Shown: positions 1 to 7,147, counted from the stretch's first letter. The stretch is 7,147 nucleotides of DNA from Cyanobacteria bacterium M_surface_7_m2_040 (GCA_016882555.1 VGPQ01000064.1:1-7147), one strand, 5' to 3'. Notes: generated by a model not told the origin, from the letters alone. Program-made: numbers and translations.

Positions 1-1201
1 CGGCATCGAGCATGCGCATGCGGTGCACCACGGCCTCGGCCTCGGCGATCTCGTCGTCGCAGCGGGTCAGGGTGATCGGCTCGCCCTCACCGCGGGTGGG
101 CCGCAACACCTTGTCGATGCGCTCGGTGTTGTGGGCGATCAGGGCGTTGGCCGCCTCCAAAATCGTGGCGGTGGAGCGGTAGTTCTCCTCCAGCTTGACC
201 ATTGTTTTGGAGTCGTCGCTGCCACCAGCTGGCTTGCCAGCACCATCACCAAAGTCGTCCTGGAAGCCCATCAGGATGCGGAAATCGGCAGCCCGGAAGC
301 TGTAGATGCTCTGGTCGGCATCACCCACCACGAACACTGAGCGGCCCTCCCAGTCCGCAAAGTCCTGGGGGTCGCGGCCATCGGCCACCAGCAGCTTGAT
401 CAGCTCGTACTGGGTGCGGTTGGTGTCCTGGTACTCGTCGACCAGCACATGGCGAAAGCGCTTGTGCCAGTAGCGGCGGATCTCCTCGCTCTGGCGCAGC
501 AACTGCACCGGCAGCAGCAGCAGATCGTCGAAGTCGAGGGCGTTGTTGGCCGCCAGGGCGCGGCGGTAGCGGCGGTAGGTCTCGGCCATCAGCTTGCCCC
601 GCTGGCCGCCCACGTCGGCCTCGAGCTGCTCGGGCAGCCAGAGCTGGTTCTTGGCGTTGCTGATCGCCCAGCGCACCTTCTTGAGCTCGAAGCGCTTGGG
701 ATCGAGCTGCAGCTCCTGCACGACGATCTCCTTGATCAGGCTTTGCACGTCGTTCTCGTCGTAGATCGAGAACTGCCGTGTCCAGCTGAGGCCCTCGGGG
801 TCGCGGTACTTGTCGATGTCAAAGCGCAGCAGCCGCGCAAACAGGGCGTGGAAGGTGCCGATCCACAGCTCCTTGATCACCTCGCGGTCGATGCGGATGC
901 GCAGCTGGCGCTGCTCGGCCGGCGGCAGGGTGCTGTAAGGCTGGCCGAACTGGCTCTGGGCCAACTTCTGGGCCAGCAGCAGCTCGAGCCGCTCCTTCAT
1001 CTCGCGGGCGGCCTTGTTGGTGAAGGTGACCGCCAGCAGCTGGGCCGGATCGGCGCCGTGGTGGCCGATCAGGTGGGCGATGCGATGGGTCAAAGCGCGG
1101 GTCTTGCCGCTGCCCGCACCGGCCACCACCAGCAGGGGGCCGGTGTGGTGGTCCACCGCCCGGCGCTGGGCATCGTTCAGGCCCGAAAGAAAGGCGCTCA
1201 T
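1..1201 (-). CDS. uvrD: UvrD/PcrA/Rep-type ATP-dependent DNA helicase (N-terminal 400 residues; runs off left edge)
   Basis: Superfamily 1A 3'-5' DNA helicase, the family that unwinds DNA in nucleotide-excision and mismatch repair and clears stalled replication or recombination intermediates in the cytoplasm. Read from the ATG at 1201-1199, the frame is open to base 2 with no stop. Motifs follow in order: Q-motif GLNDAQRRAV (residues 7-16), Walker A GAGSGKT (28-34), motif Ia TFTNKAAREMKERL, motif Ib IGTFHALFARLLR, Walker B/DEAD-like VDEYQDT (254-260), motif III GDADQSIYSFRAAD (from 293) and motif IV LEENYRST (about 337-344). Family members are usually 700-800 residues, so the C-terminal half, including motifs V and VI, lies outside the window. 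It starts 17 bp after the glycosyltransferase stop, with a Shine-Dalgarno-like GAGGGGTGA overlapping that stop, so it is probably co-transcribed with ho1 and the glycosyltransferase. UvrD, PcrA and Rep cannot be told apart from this half alone. Confidence 0.95.
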   Translation of the reverse strand, partial: MSAFLSGLNDAQRRAVDHHTGPLLVVAGAGSGKTRALTHRIAHLIGHHGADPAQLLAVTFTNKAAREMKERLELLLAQKLAQSQFGQPYSTLPPAEQRQLRIRIDREVIKELWIGTFHALFARLLRFDIDKYRDPEGLSWTRQFSIYDENDVQSLIKEIVVQELQLDPKRFELKKVRWAISNAKNQLWLPEQLEADVGGQRGKLMAETYRRYRRALAANNALDFDDLLLLPVQLLRQSEEIRRYWHKRFRHVLVDEYQDTNRTQYELIKLLVADGRDPQDFADWEGRSVFVVGDADQSIYSFRAADFRILMGFQDDFGDGAGKPAGGSDDSKTMVKLEENYRSTATILEAANALIAHNTERIDKVLRPTRGEGEPITLTRCDDEIAEAEAVVHRMRMLDA

Positions 1202-1211
1202 GCAGCCAGTG

Positions 1212-1221
1212 TCACCCCTCA
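1212..1221 (-). promoter_or_regulatory. Shine-Dalgarno-like site of the helicase gene, overlapping the upstream stop codon
   Basis: On the minus strand the sequence TGAGGGGTGA contains the glycosyltransferase stop (first TGA) and resembles the anti-16S complement AGGAGGTGA. It sits 10 bases before the helicase ATG at 1201. It supports that start and suggests ribosomes may pass from one gene to the next (inference). Confidence 0.5.
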
Positions 1222-2289
1222 GCGCAAGCGCTTCAGCAGCCGCGCGAGCGTCTGCCGCCAGAGCGTCAACCGCACCTGCAGCGGCGAGGGCGAGCGCAGG
1301 GGCGGCTCACCGGCCTGGAGCAGCCGGTCCCAGTGACCGTTGATGGCCTCCAGGGCCGCGGCCCAGCGCTGCTTGAGCCGCGCTTCCCCCAGCTCATCGA
1401 GCAACCGCTCGAGGGCCAGCGGATCAGCCTGCCAACGGGCGGGATCCCGCGCCGCCGCAACGATGCGCTCTACATCGGCCGCCAGGGTGCCGAGGCCCAG
1501 CTGGTGGCCGAGCACGCCGGGATCGAGGCAGTCGGCCAGGGCGTGGTTGAGGCTGCTGAACACCACACAGCCGCAGGCCAGCGCCTCGATCGGCGGCAAG
1601 CCGAAGCCCTCGCTCACGCCGCGGCCGCGCCAGTAATCGGCCGAGTCGTAGAGCACCACGGCGGCACTGTTGAACAGCGCCACCAGGTCATCGACCCAGC
1701 CGCTCTGCACCTCGACCACCAGGCCCCGGGCCCGCAGCGCCGGCACCAGCTGCTTGAGCACATAGGCGCTGCTCTTGCGCTGCTGCACCAGCACGTCGAT
1801 CGGGCGGCGCGGCGCTGGCTGCGGGATGGTTGGGAGCGCTGCGGGCCGGGATCTGGCGCCCCGCTGGATCCACTGCGGCTCAAGGGCATTGGGCACCAGC
1901 CACAACGGGCTGCGCGGCGCCCGGTTGCCCCAGTAGCCCAGGGTGTTGCGGCTCACGGCCAGCACCGGCACACCCGCCGGCAGGTCAAAGCCATAGCCGC
2001 TGCTGTGGGCGTGGTAGGCCACAGCGCGCCCCCGCAGGCGCCGCAGCAGCTGCGGCACGTCAAACCCCCAGCTCACGATCCAGAGCGCGCGGGAGGCCGC
2101 CTCACTGCCAACCGGTTCGGCGCGCAGCAGGTCATCCAAAAAGGCATGGCCCGCTTCGCGGACCCGGTAGGTGACCACCGTGGTGGAAGCCAGATCGGCG
2201 GTCAGCCCGGCGGTCTGCAGTTCGACCGCGAGGCCGCCGCAGCGGAAGCGGCGTCCCGTGCCGGGTACGAGAAAACGAAGCTCGCGCAA
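1219..2289 (-). CDS. GT-B fold glycosyltransferase, GT4-like
   Basis: Probable cytoplasmic or membrane-associated glycosyltransferase of 356 residues, moving sugar from a nucleotide-sugar donor to an unknown acceptor such as a polysaccharide, glycolipid or glycoprotein. The N-terminal part begins RFLVPGTGRRFRCGGLAVEL, a typical first Rossmann strand and glycine-containing loop of a GT-B enzyme (residues 5-24), and HAHSSGYG follows at 93-100. The C-terminal domain starts near RPIDVLVQQRKS (162-173). It carries GVSEGFGLPPIEALACGCVVFSS (224-246), where E227 and E235 form the E-x7-E donor-binding motif of GT4-type enzymes. The C-terminus is basic and leucine-rich (LARLLKRLR). The only start fitting this N-terminus is TTG at 2289-2287, 13 bp after the ho1 stop, with a weak GGGG upstream. 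Nothing shows donor or acceptor. The placement between ho1 and a helicase looks like gene packing rather than a shared pathway. Confidence 0.82.
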   Translation of the reverse strand: MRELRFLVPGTGRRFRCGGLAVELQTAGLTADLASTTVVTYRVREAGHAFLDDLLRAEPVGSEAASRALWIVSWGFDVPQLLRRLRGRAVAYHAHSSGYGFDLPAGVPVLAVSRNTLGYWGNRAPRSPLWLVPNALEPQWIQRGARSRPAALPTIPQPAPRRPIDVLVQQRKSSAYVLKQLVPALRARGLVVEVQSGWVDDLVALFNSAAVVLYDSADYWRGRGVSEGFGLPPIEALACGCVVFSSLNHALADCLDPGVLGHQLGLGTLAADVERIVAAARDPARWQADPLALERLLDELGEARLKQRWAAALEAINGHWDRLLQAGEPPLRSPSPLQVRLTLWRQTLARLLKRLR

Positions 2290-2302
2290 CAGCGACCCCA
2301 GC

Positions 2303-3022
2303 TCAGGCGGCGACGGCTTCGGTGCTGCCGGCGCGCTGGCGGCGGGTCAGGAAGCCAAACAGCACCTTGCCGATGGCGGCGATCAGGTTGCCTTCGAGCT
2401 CCTGGAACATCTTCATGTTCAGGTGGAAGGCATGGTTGGCCTCTTCGACGATGCGGTCGGCCATGGCCTGGTCGATTGGCAGGTTGTCGAGGGTGGCGCG
2501 GTAATTGGCCTTGAAGCCCTTCTCGTCGGGGATCGCGTCGAACTCGTAGAAGCGCAGGCCGTCGTGCTCGCCCAGGTTCATCGCCTTCTGGGCGATGTTC
2601 TTGAGGATCTGGCCGCCGCTCAGATCGCCGATGTAGCGGGTGTAGTGGTGGCCCACCAGCAGCTCGGGCGCCTCGCGCCCCAGGGCATGAATGCGGGCCA
2701 CATACTCCTGGGCCGCGGGGGTGGCCTGCACGCTGCTGCGCCAGCCGTCGCCGAAATAGAAGGCCAGATCCTGCTCCAGGCTCTCCTTGCGGTTGAGCTC
2801 CGGAAAACCCACCGGACCGACCACCGGATGACCGGCAGCGCGCAGCTTGCCGATCTCCTCTTCCATGGCGGTGTACACGAAGTACAGATCCGCCACCAGG
2901 GTGCGATAGCTGGCCTTGTCGACGACGCCCTTGAGGAAGCAGCTCACAAAGCCGGTGTTCTCGGCCATGGTGTGGGACTTCTTGGTTCCCTCGCGCAGCT
3001 GGGAGGCCAGGGCGACAGCCAT
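2303..3022 (-). CDS. ho1: Heme oxygenase (biliverdin-producing, ferredoxin-dependent type)
   Basis: Opens heme with O2 and reduced ferredoxin to give biliverdin IX-alpha, CO and Fe2+. This is the first committed step toward phycocyanobilin and phycoerythrobilin for phycobilisomes and phytochromes, and it occurs in the cytoplasm. The 239 residues match the length of cyanobacterial HO-1. The proximal heme ligand is H17 in LREGTKKSHTMAENTGFV (9-26), the same position as His17 of Synechocystis HO-1. The distal-helix glycine motif GDLSGGQILKN is at 132-142, and YTAMEEEI (50-57) and HHYTRYIGDLSGG (125-137) are also family signatures. The ATG at 3022 gives the expected N-terminus, but no good Shine-Dalgarno precedes it, which is common in cyanobacteria. 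It is the first gene of a likely ho1-glycosyltransferase-helicase transcript. No bilin reductase gene is in the window. Confidence 0.96.
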   Translation of the reverse strand: MAVALASQLREGTKKSHTMAENTGFVSCFLKGVVDKASYRTLVADLYFVYTAMEEEIGKLRAAGHPVVGPVGFPELNRKESLEQDLAFYFGDGWRSSVQATPAAQEYVARIHALGREAPELLVGHHYTRYIGDLSGGQILKNIAQKAMNLGEHDGLRFYEFDAIPDEKGFKANYRATLDNLPIDQAMADRIVEEANHAFHLNMKMFQELEGNLIAAIGKVLFGFLTRRQRAGSTEAVAA

Positions 3023-3148
3023 CGTTACGACCGCAAAATCAAGCGAACAGCCAAATTAGGAGGCCCCTCGCAGCCGACGAGACCCTTGGTTGCGAAGGGT
3101 AAAGGTGATGCCGCGGCGGGGCAGGCGAGGGAGCGCGCTACGGCCCCC
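3023..3148 (-). promoter_or_regulatory. Leader and probable promoter region of ho1
   Basis: This 126-bp gap between the unknown gene (stop at 3149) and ho1 is the only sizeable spacer on the minus-strand side. The roughly 40 bases next to ho1 (3023-3062) are clearly richer in A/T than their surroundings. Read on the minus strand they include CCTAATTTGG (3060-3051) and CTTGATTTTGC. No pair of -35 and -10 boxes with good spacing stands out, so the promoter is inferred from position and composition only. An inverted repeat lies at 3082-3100. Confidence 0.35.
3082..3100. repeat. Perfect 6-bp inverted repeat (ACCCTT / AAGGGT, 7-base loop) upstream of ho1
   Basis: ACCCTT at 3082-3087 pairs exactly with AAGGGT at 3095-3100 around GGTTGCG. 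It is centred about 70 bp upstream of the ho1 start and 49 bp past the stop of the preceding gene. No T-run follows on either strand, so it is not a standard intrinsic terminator. It could be an operator, a weak terminator hairpin of the upstream gene, or chance. Confidence 0.4.
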
Positions 3149-3607
3149 TCAGGCGGCCCAGTCCTGGGAGCCGGGCCCAGCCCCGAAGCGGCTTTCAAAC
3201 AGGGCAAACAGCTCCCGGCACACGTGCTGGAGCTTCTCCACCACCGCCGGCTGCGGCGGGTGCGAGCCCGTGGGCTGCCAATCCCCCACGGTGGCCAGGC
3301 GCCAGCGTTCGGTCTCGGTGGTGAGCCCGCGGATCAGCACCCCCAGCAGGCGCGGCCGGCGGGCGGCGGGGTCGGCATCAAAACGCAGCTGCACCAGCAT
3401 CGAGCGGCACTGGTTGCGCGGATTCCACCCCGGGAAGTGGAACGACAGGTCCACGCTCTCGGCTTCCGCCCAGGCGCGGGTGTGGGGGTCATCGCGCCAG
3501 GGGGTGAGGTTGGCGCGGGCATCGGGGAACTGGCTGCGAACCAGGGCGGCGGCCGAGGCGATGGCCTGGGCCAGTTCCAACGAGCGAGCCTGGTCAGCGG
3601 CGTTCAT
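3149..3607 (-). CDS. Uncharacterised small cytoplasmic protein (152 residues)
   Basis: I do not recognise a family. The protein has no signal peptide or membrane segment. It starts with a helical, alanine-rich stretch (about 1-30, MNAADQARSLELAQAIASAA). A central part follows that looks like alternating beta strands, with the distinctive DLSFHFPGWNPRNQCRSM (53-70), LVQLRF (71-76) and RLLGVLIRGL (86-95). Then come WRLATVGDW (102-110), a proline-rich turn (111-121) and a C-terminal helix AVVEKLQHVCRELFALFESRF (121-141). The ATG at 3607 is preferred because AGGA lies 7 bases upstream of it. An ATG at 3652 would add 15 residues but has no ribosome site and gives an unconvincing N-terminus. The gene is upstream of ho1 in the same direction and divergent from icd. 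The frame is intact and codon use matches its neighbours, so it is likely real. Confidence 0.75.
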   Translation of the reverse strand: MNAADQARSLELAQAIASAAALVRSQFPDARANLTPWRDDPHTRAWAEAESVDLSFHFPGWNPRNQCRSMLVQLRFDADPAARRPRLLGVLIRGLTTETERWRLATVGDWQPTGSHPPQPAVVEKLQHVCRELFALFESRFGAGPGSQDWAA

Positions 3608-3766
3608 CGCCCCATCCTGATCAAGCCGAGCGGCAGATGCACAGCACACCATCGGCCGAACCGGGGATCACCACAAACGTTTGCGCGCAGGACCGCGCCA
3701 TAGGCTCAGCAGCCAGACCCCATCCGCTGGTGCCCACCGGGCCCGGCAGCGCCCCTCCGATCAGCC
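3608..3766. promoter_or_regulatory. Divergent intergenic region between the unknown gene and icd
   Basis: These 159 bp must hold the promoters of both icd (plus) and the minus-strand gene starting at 3607. AGGA within ATCAGGATGGGGCG is the ribosome site of the minus gene. Two perfect 10-bp palindromes are present: CAAACGTTTG (3674-3683) and CCGGGCCCGG (3737-3746). A shorter GCGCG/CGCGC pair lies at 3683-3687 and 3694-3698. I see no GTA-N8-TAC box, the NtcA nitrogen-control site that precedes icd in some cyanobacteria, and no good -10/-35 pair. No Shine-Dalgarno precedes the icd ATG. Confidence 0.5.
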
Positions 3767-5226
<1,460 letters not shown>

Positions 5227-5233
<7 letters not shown>

Positions 5234-5246
5234 TCGCCTCTGATCG
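5227..5246 (+). repeat. Perfect 10-bp tandem duplication at the icd stop codon
   Basis: CCTCTGATCG occurs twice back to back (5227-5236 and 5237-5246). The first copy contains the icd stop TGA (5231-5233). The second repeats the TGA in another frame. It resembles a recent slippage duplication at the gene end. Confidence 0.6.
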
Positions 5247-5285
5247 GGCCGCCCGCGCCAGGGTCGATCCGCTGGCCATGGCTGC

Positions 5286-5318
5286 GAGCCCCGGCTGCGG
5301 CCCCTAGCGTCGGGGTTC
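5286..5318. repeat. Inverted repeat in the icd 3' spacer (possible hairpin)
   Basis: GAGCCCCG (5286-5293) can pair with CGGGGTTC (5311-5318) with one G-U pair, around a 17-base loop. It lies about 50-85 bp after the icd stop and just before the next gene. No T-run follows, so a standard intrinsic terminator is not supported. An mRNA-stabilising hairpin or chance pairing in GC-rich DNA are both possible. Confidence 0.25.
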
Positions 5319-5339
5319 GCCACCGTTCAGGCCCTCGCC

Positions 5340-5708
5340 ATGACCGCCCCAGCTGGTGCCAGCGCCGATCCCGTCACCGCCGCCACCGCCGCGCTGATGG
5401 CCCGCAATGAGGCCGACTTTGCCCGCGGCGACCTCGACGCCATCGTCGCCAACTACGCCGCCGATGCCGTGCTGGTGCGCCCCGGCAAGGTGTACCGGGG
5501 TCGCGACGAGATCCGGACCCTGTTTGCCGAGATCTTCAGCCACTTCGCCGGCCTCACCCCCCAGAGCAACACGATCACCGTGGCCGGTCGCCTGGCCCTG
5601 CTCACCTGGACCGCCACCAGCGCCGGCGGGCGCGTGGTGCAGGGCATCGACAGCTTCGTGGTCGAAGACGGCCAGATCGTGGCCCAGTCGTACGTGGGAG
5701 CGCTCTGA
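5340..5708 (+). CDS. NTF2-like / SnoaL-like small protein
   Basis: A 122-residue protein of the NTF2-like alpha+beta cone fold, a superfamily that includes SnoaL cyclases, ketosteroid isomerase and many small proteins of unknown function. Typical features are the early helix and turn ARNEADFARGDLDAIVANYA (21-40), followed by DAVLVRPG (42-49) and YRGRDEIRTLFAEIF (52-66). Beta strands then follow, ending GIDSFVVEDGQIVAQ (102-116). There is no signal peptide or membrane segment. The ATG at 5340 starts cleanly, though only a weak AGG precedes it. The stop is 4 bp before the dehydrogenase ATG, so the two genes are almost certainly co-transcribed and perhaps translationally coupled. The fold assignment is fairly safe. 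No substrate or catalytic role can be read from the sequence, and it may act as a small-molecule binding or accessory protein. Confidence 0.8.
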   Translation: MTAPAGASADPVTAATAALMARNEADFARGDLDAIVANYAADAVLVRPGKVYRGRDEIRTLFAEIFSHFAGLTPQSNTITVAGRLALLTWTATSAGGRVVQGIDSFVVEDGQIVAQSYVGAL

Positions 5709-5712
5709 CGCG

Positions 5713-6717
5713 ATGCCCACCATCCACGCCTGGGGCAACCGCGAGGGCGGCGCACCCCTGAGCCGCCACGCGGTCACGCTCACCGACCCTGGCCCCGATG
5801 AGGTGCTGCTCGAGGTGCTCTACTGCGGCCTCTGCCACAGCGACCTGGGCCACATCGACGAGCAGCGCTCCGCCGCAGCCGAACCGGTGGTGGCCGGCCA
5901 TGAGGTGGTGGGCCGGGTGGTGGCCGCGGGCAGCGAGGTCGACCCGCAACGCCTGGGGCAGCTGTGCGGCCTCGGCTTCATCGCCGGCAGCTGCCGCCAC
6001 TGCCGCCATTGCCTGAGCGGTCGCCAGACCCTCTGCGCCGATCTCGAAAGCACGATTCTGGGCCGCCCCGGCGGCTTCGCCAGCCACGTCAAAGCCCATC
6101 AGGACTGGGCAATCCCCCTGCCTGACGGGCTCGACCCGGCCGCCGCCGGGCCGCTGCTGTGCGCCGGCGTCACGGTGTTTGAGCCCCTGTTCAGCGCTGG
6201 CATCTCCCCCACGGCCCATGTGGCCGTGATCGGCGTGGGCGGCCTCGGCCACCTGGCCCTGCAGCTGGCCCGGGCCTGGGGCTGCCAGGTCACCGGCATC
6301 ACCACCTCCAGCAGCAAAACCGCCGAGATCCTGAGCCTGGGTGCCCACCGCGTGCAGTTGCTGGGCGAACTCAACCAGCAGCAGGGCGCCTACGACCTGA
6401 TCATCAACACCAGCAACCACGCCCTCGACTGGGATGCGGTGGTGGCCAGCCTGGCCCCCGGCGGCAGCCTGCACCAGCTGGGCTTGTGCGCCACGCCGAT
6501 CCCGCTGCGGGTGTTTCCATTCGTCAAGGGCAACCTGAGCTTCCGCGCATCGCTCACCTCGACCCCGGCCAACACGGCGCGGCTGCTGGAGTTCTGCGCG
6601 CGCCACGGCATCCAGCCGCTGGTGGAGGTGTTGCCGATGGATCAGATCAACACCGCCATTGCGCGCCTGCGTCGGGGCGATGTGCGCTACCGGTTCGTGT
6701 TGCAGGGCCCGGCCTAG
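5713..6717 (+). CDS. Zinc-dependent alcohol/aldehyde dehydrogenase, CAD/YahK-like MDR family
   Basis: Medium-chain dehydrogenase of 334 residues that should interconvert alcohols and aldehydes with a nicotinamide cofactor in the cytoplasm. Catalytic zinc ligands are C41 in YCGLCHSDLGH (37-47), H63-E64 in AGHEVVG and C150 in LLCAGVTVFEPL. The structural zinc has all four cysteines, C94, C97, C100 and C108 (CRHCRHCLSGRQTLC). The cofactor loop is VAVIGVGGLGHLAL (170-183). The following TTSSSK (197-202), with S199 and K202, resembles the NADP-binding loop of YahK/cinnamyl-alcohol dehydrogenases, so NADP(H) is the likelier cofactor. The true start is the ATG at 5713, where the MDR homology begins (MPTIHAWG). 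The frame is open further upstream but overlaps the NTF2-like gene. A GGGAG lies 12 bases before the ATG. The physiological substrate is unknown, and family members often reduce many aldehydes. Confidence 0.93.
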   Translation: MPTIHAWGNREGGAPLSRHAVTLTDPGPDEVLLEVLYCGLCHSDLGHIDEQRSAAAEPVVAGHEVVGRVVAAGSEVDPQRLGQLCGLGFIAGSCRHCRHCLSGRQTLCADLESTILGRPGGFASHVKAHQDWAIPLPDGLDPAAAGPLLCAGVTVFEPLFSAGISPTAHVAVIGVGGLGHLALQLARAWGCQVTGITTSSSKTAEILSLGAHRVQLLGELNQQQGAYDLIINTSNHALDWDAVVASLAPGGSLHQLGLCATPIPLRVFPFVKGNLSFRASLTSTPANTARLLEFCARHGIQPLVEVLPMDQINTAIARLRRGDVRYRFVLQGPA

Positions 6718-6736
6718 CACCCGCCAGACTCGCCCC

Positions 6737-7147
6737 ATGGCCAGCTCGACCACCGACCCCTGCGTGCACTGCGGCTTCTGCCTGCCCAGCTGCGCCAGCT
6801 ACCTGGCCCTGGGCACCGAGATGGACTCGCCCCGGGGCCGCATCCATGCGCTCAAGGCGATCGAGGCGGGCGAACTCAGCCTCGATGCCACCGTGGCCGG
6901 CCATTTCGACAGCTGCCTGGGCTGCCTGGCCTGTGTGACGGCGTGCCCCTCGGGCGTGCGCTACGACCAGCTGATCGAGGCCGCCCGGCCCCTGCTCAAC
7001 GCCCCCGAGCTGCGCAGCCCCGCCCAACAGGCGTTCCGGCGCCTGCTGTTTGCCCTGCTGCCCTACCCCCAGCGGCTGCGGGCCCTGTTGCGGCCTCTGC
7101 AGCTCTACACCGGCACCCCCCTGCAGGGCCTGATCCGGCGCATGGGG
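6737..7147 (+). CDS. glcF: GlcF-like glycolate dehydrogenase iron-sulfur subunit (N-terminal 137 residues; cut by right edge)
   Basis: Electron-transfer subunit of the kind that works with the flavoprotein GlcD to oxidise glycolate to glyoxylate, the photorespiratory salvage step in cyanobacteria. The frame from the ATG at 6737 is open to the last base. Two 4Fe-4S ligand sets of 2[4Fe-4S] ferredoxin type are complete. C9, C12, C15 and C19 lie in CVHCGFCLPSC, followed by ASYLALGTEMDSPRGRIHALK (20-40), which is characteristic of GlcF. C60, C63, C66 and C70 lie in CLGCLACVTACPSGVRYD. The cysteine-rich C-terminal domains lie outside the window. The start is 19 bp after the dehydrogenase stop on the same strand, suggesting a common transcript, though no clear Shine-Dalgarno is visible. 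Related Fe-S oxidoreductases such as LldE/LutA-like proteins are alternatives, but the motif order and spacing favour GlcF. Confidence 0.88.
   Translation, partial: MASSTTDPCVHCGFCLPSCASYLALGTEMDSPRGRIHALKAIEAGELSLDATVAGHFDSCLGCLACVTACPSGVRYDQLIEAARPLLNAPELRSPAQQAFRRLLFALLPYPQRLRALLRPLQLYTGTPLQGLIRRMG

Noticed and set aside
449..1336. 295-codon plus-strand frame opposite the helicase
   Set aside because: The minus frame encodes all helicase motifs. The plus translation is Leu/Gln/Ala/Val-rich with no recognisable domain, so it is an antisense shadow.
3608..3652. Upstream ATG (3652) for the 152-residue unknown protein
   Set aside because: It has no ribosome site. The ATG at 3607 has AGGA at good distance, and a natural helical N-terminus follows it.
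1333..3703. Two long plus-strand frames (1333-2514 and 2171-3703) opposite the glycosyltransferase, ho1 and the small unknown gene
   Set aside because: They span several minus-strand genes and the spacers between them, and show no motif or plausible composition. They are antisense shadows.
5286..5339. Intrinsic terminator after icd
   Set aside because: A GC hairpin can be drawn, but no run of T follows, so I list it only as an inverted repeat.
5407..5712. N-terminal extension of the dehydrogenase frame back to 5407
   Set aside because: The 102 extra codons overlap the NTF2-like gene almost completely and are Pro/Ser/Arg/Ala-rich noise. Family homology starts at the ATG at 5713.
5602..6753. 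383-codon minus-strand frame opposite the alcohol dehydrogenase
   Set aside because: The plus strand has a complete zinc-dehydrogenase signature. The minus product is Ala/Gly/Gln/His-rich without domains.

Overview
The window looks like ordinary chromosomal DNA from a high-GC unicellular cyanobacterium, of the Synechococcus/Cyanobium kind. Three things point there. There is a cyanobacterial-type heme oxygenase, the entry enzyme for phycobilin and phytochromobilin pigments. There is an NADP-type isocitrate dehydrogenase with the long insertion typical of cyanobacterial enzymes. There is also a GlcF-like iron-sulfur protein of glycolate oxidation. Codons are strongly GC-biased throughout, coding density is very high, and I see no mobile element, tRNA, rRNA or CRISPR array. 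The species assignment is inference.

Left half (1-3607), all on the minus strand. Transcription runs from right to left: a short conserved-looking protein of unknown function (3607-3149), a 126-bp gap, heme oxygenase ho1 (3022-2303), a GT-B type glycosyltransferase with a TTG start (2289-1219), then a UvrD/PcrA-type DNA helicase (1201 to beyond base 1). The last three are separated by only 13 and 17 bp and probably form one transcript. The helicase frame stays open for 400 codons and runs off the left edge, so only its N-terminal half is present.

Centre (3608-3766): a divergent intergenic region with two perfect 10-bp palindromes and no recognisable NtcA box. Right half (3767-7147), all on the plus strand: icd (isocitrate to 2-oxoglutarate), a 105-bp gap, then a tight group of three genes. 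These are a small NTF2/SnoaL-like protein, a zinc-dependent CAD/YahK-type alcohol dehydrogenase starting 4 bp after it, and the N-terminal 137 residues of a GlcF-like protein starting 19 bp further on and cut by the right edge.

The window mixes pigment synthesis, DNA repair, sugar transfer, central carbon metabolism and photorespiratory or alcohol oxidation, as expected of a compact cyanobacterial core genome. I found no convincing new system. The most useful items for follow-up are the uncharacterised 152-residue protein, the ho1-glycosyltransferase-helicase cluster, the NTF2-dehydrogenase-GlcF cluster, and the symmetric elements upstream of ho1 and icd.
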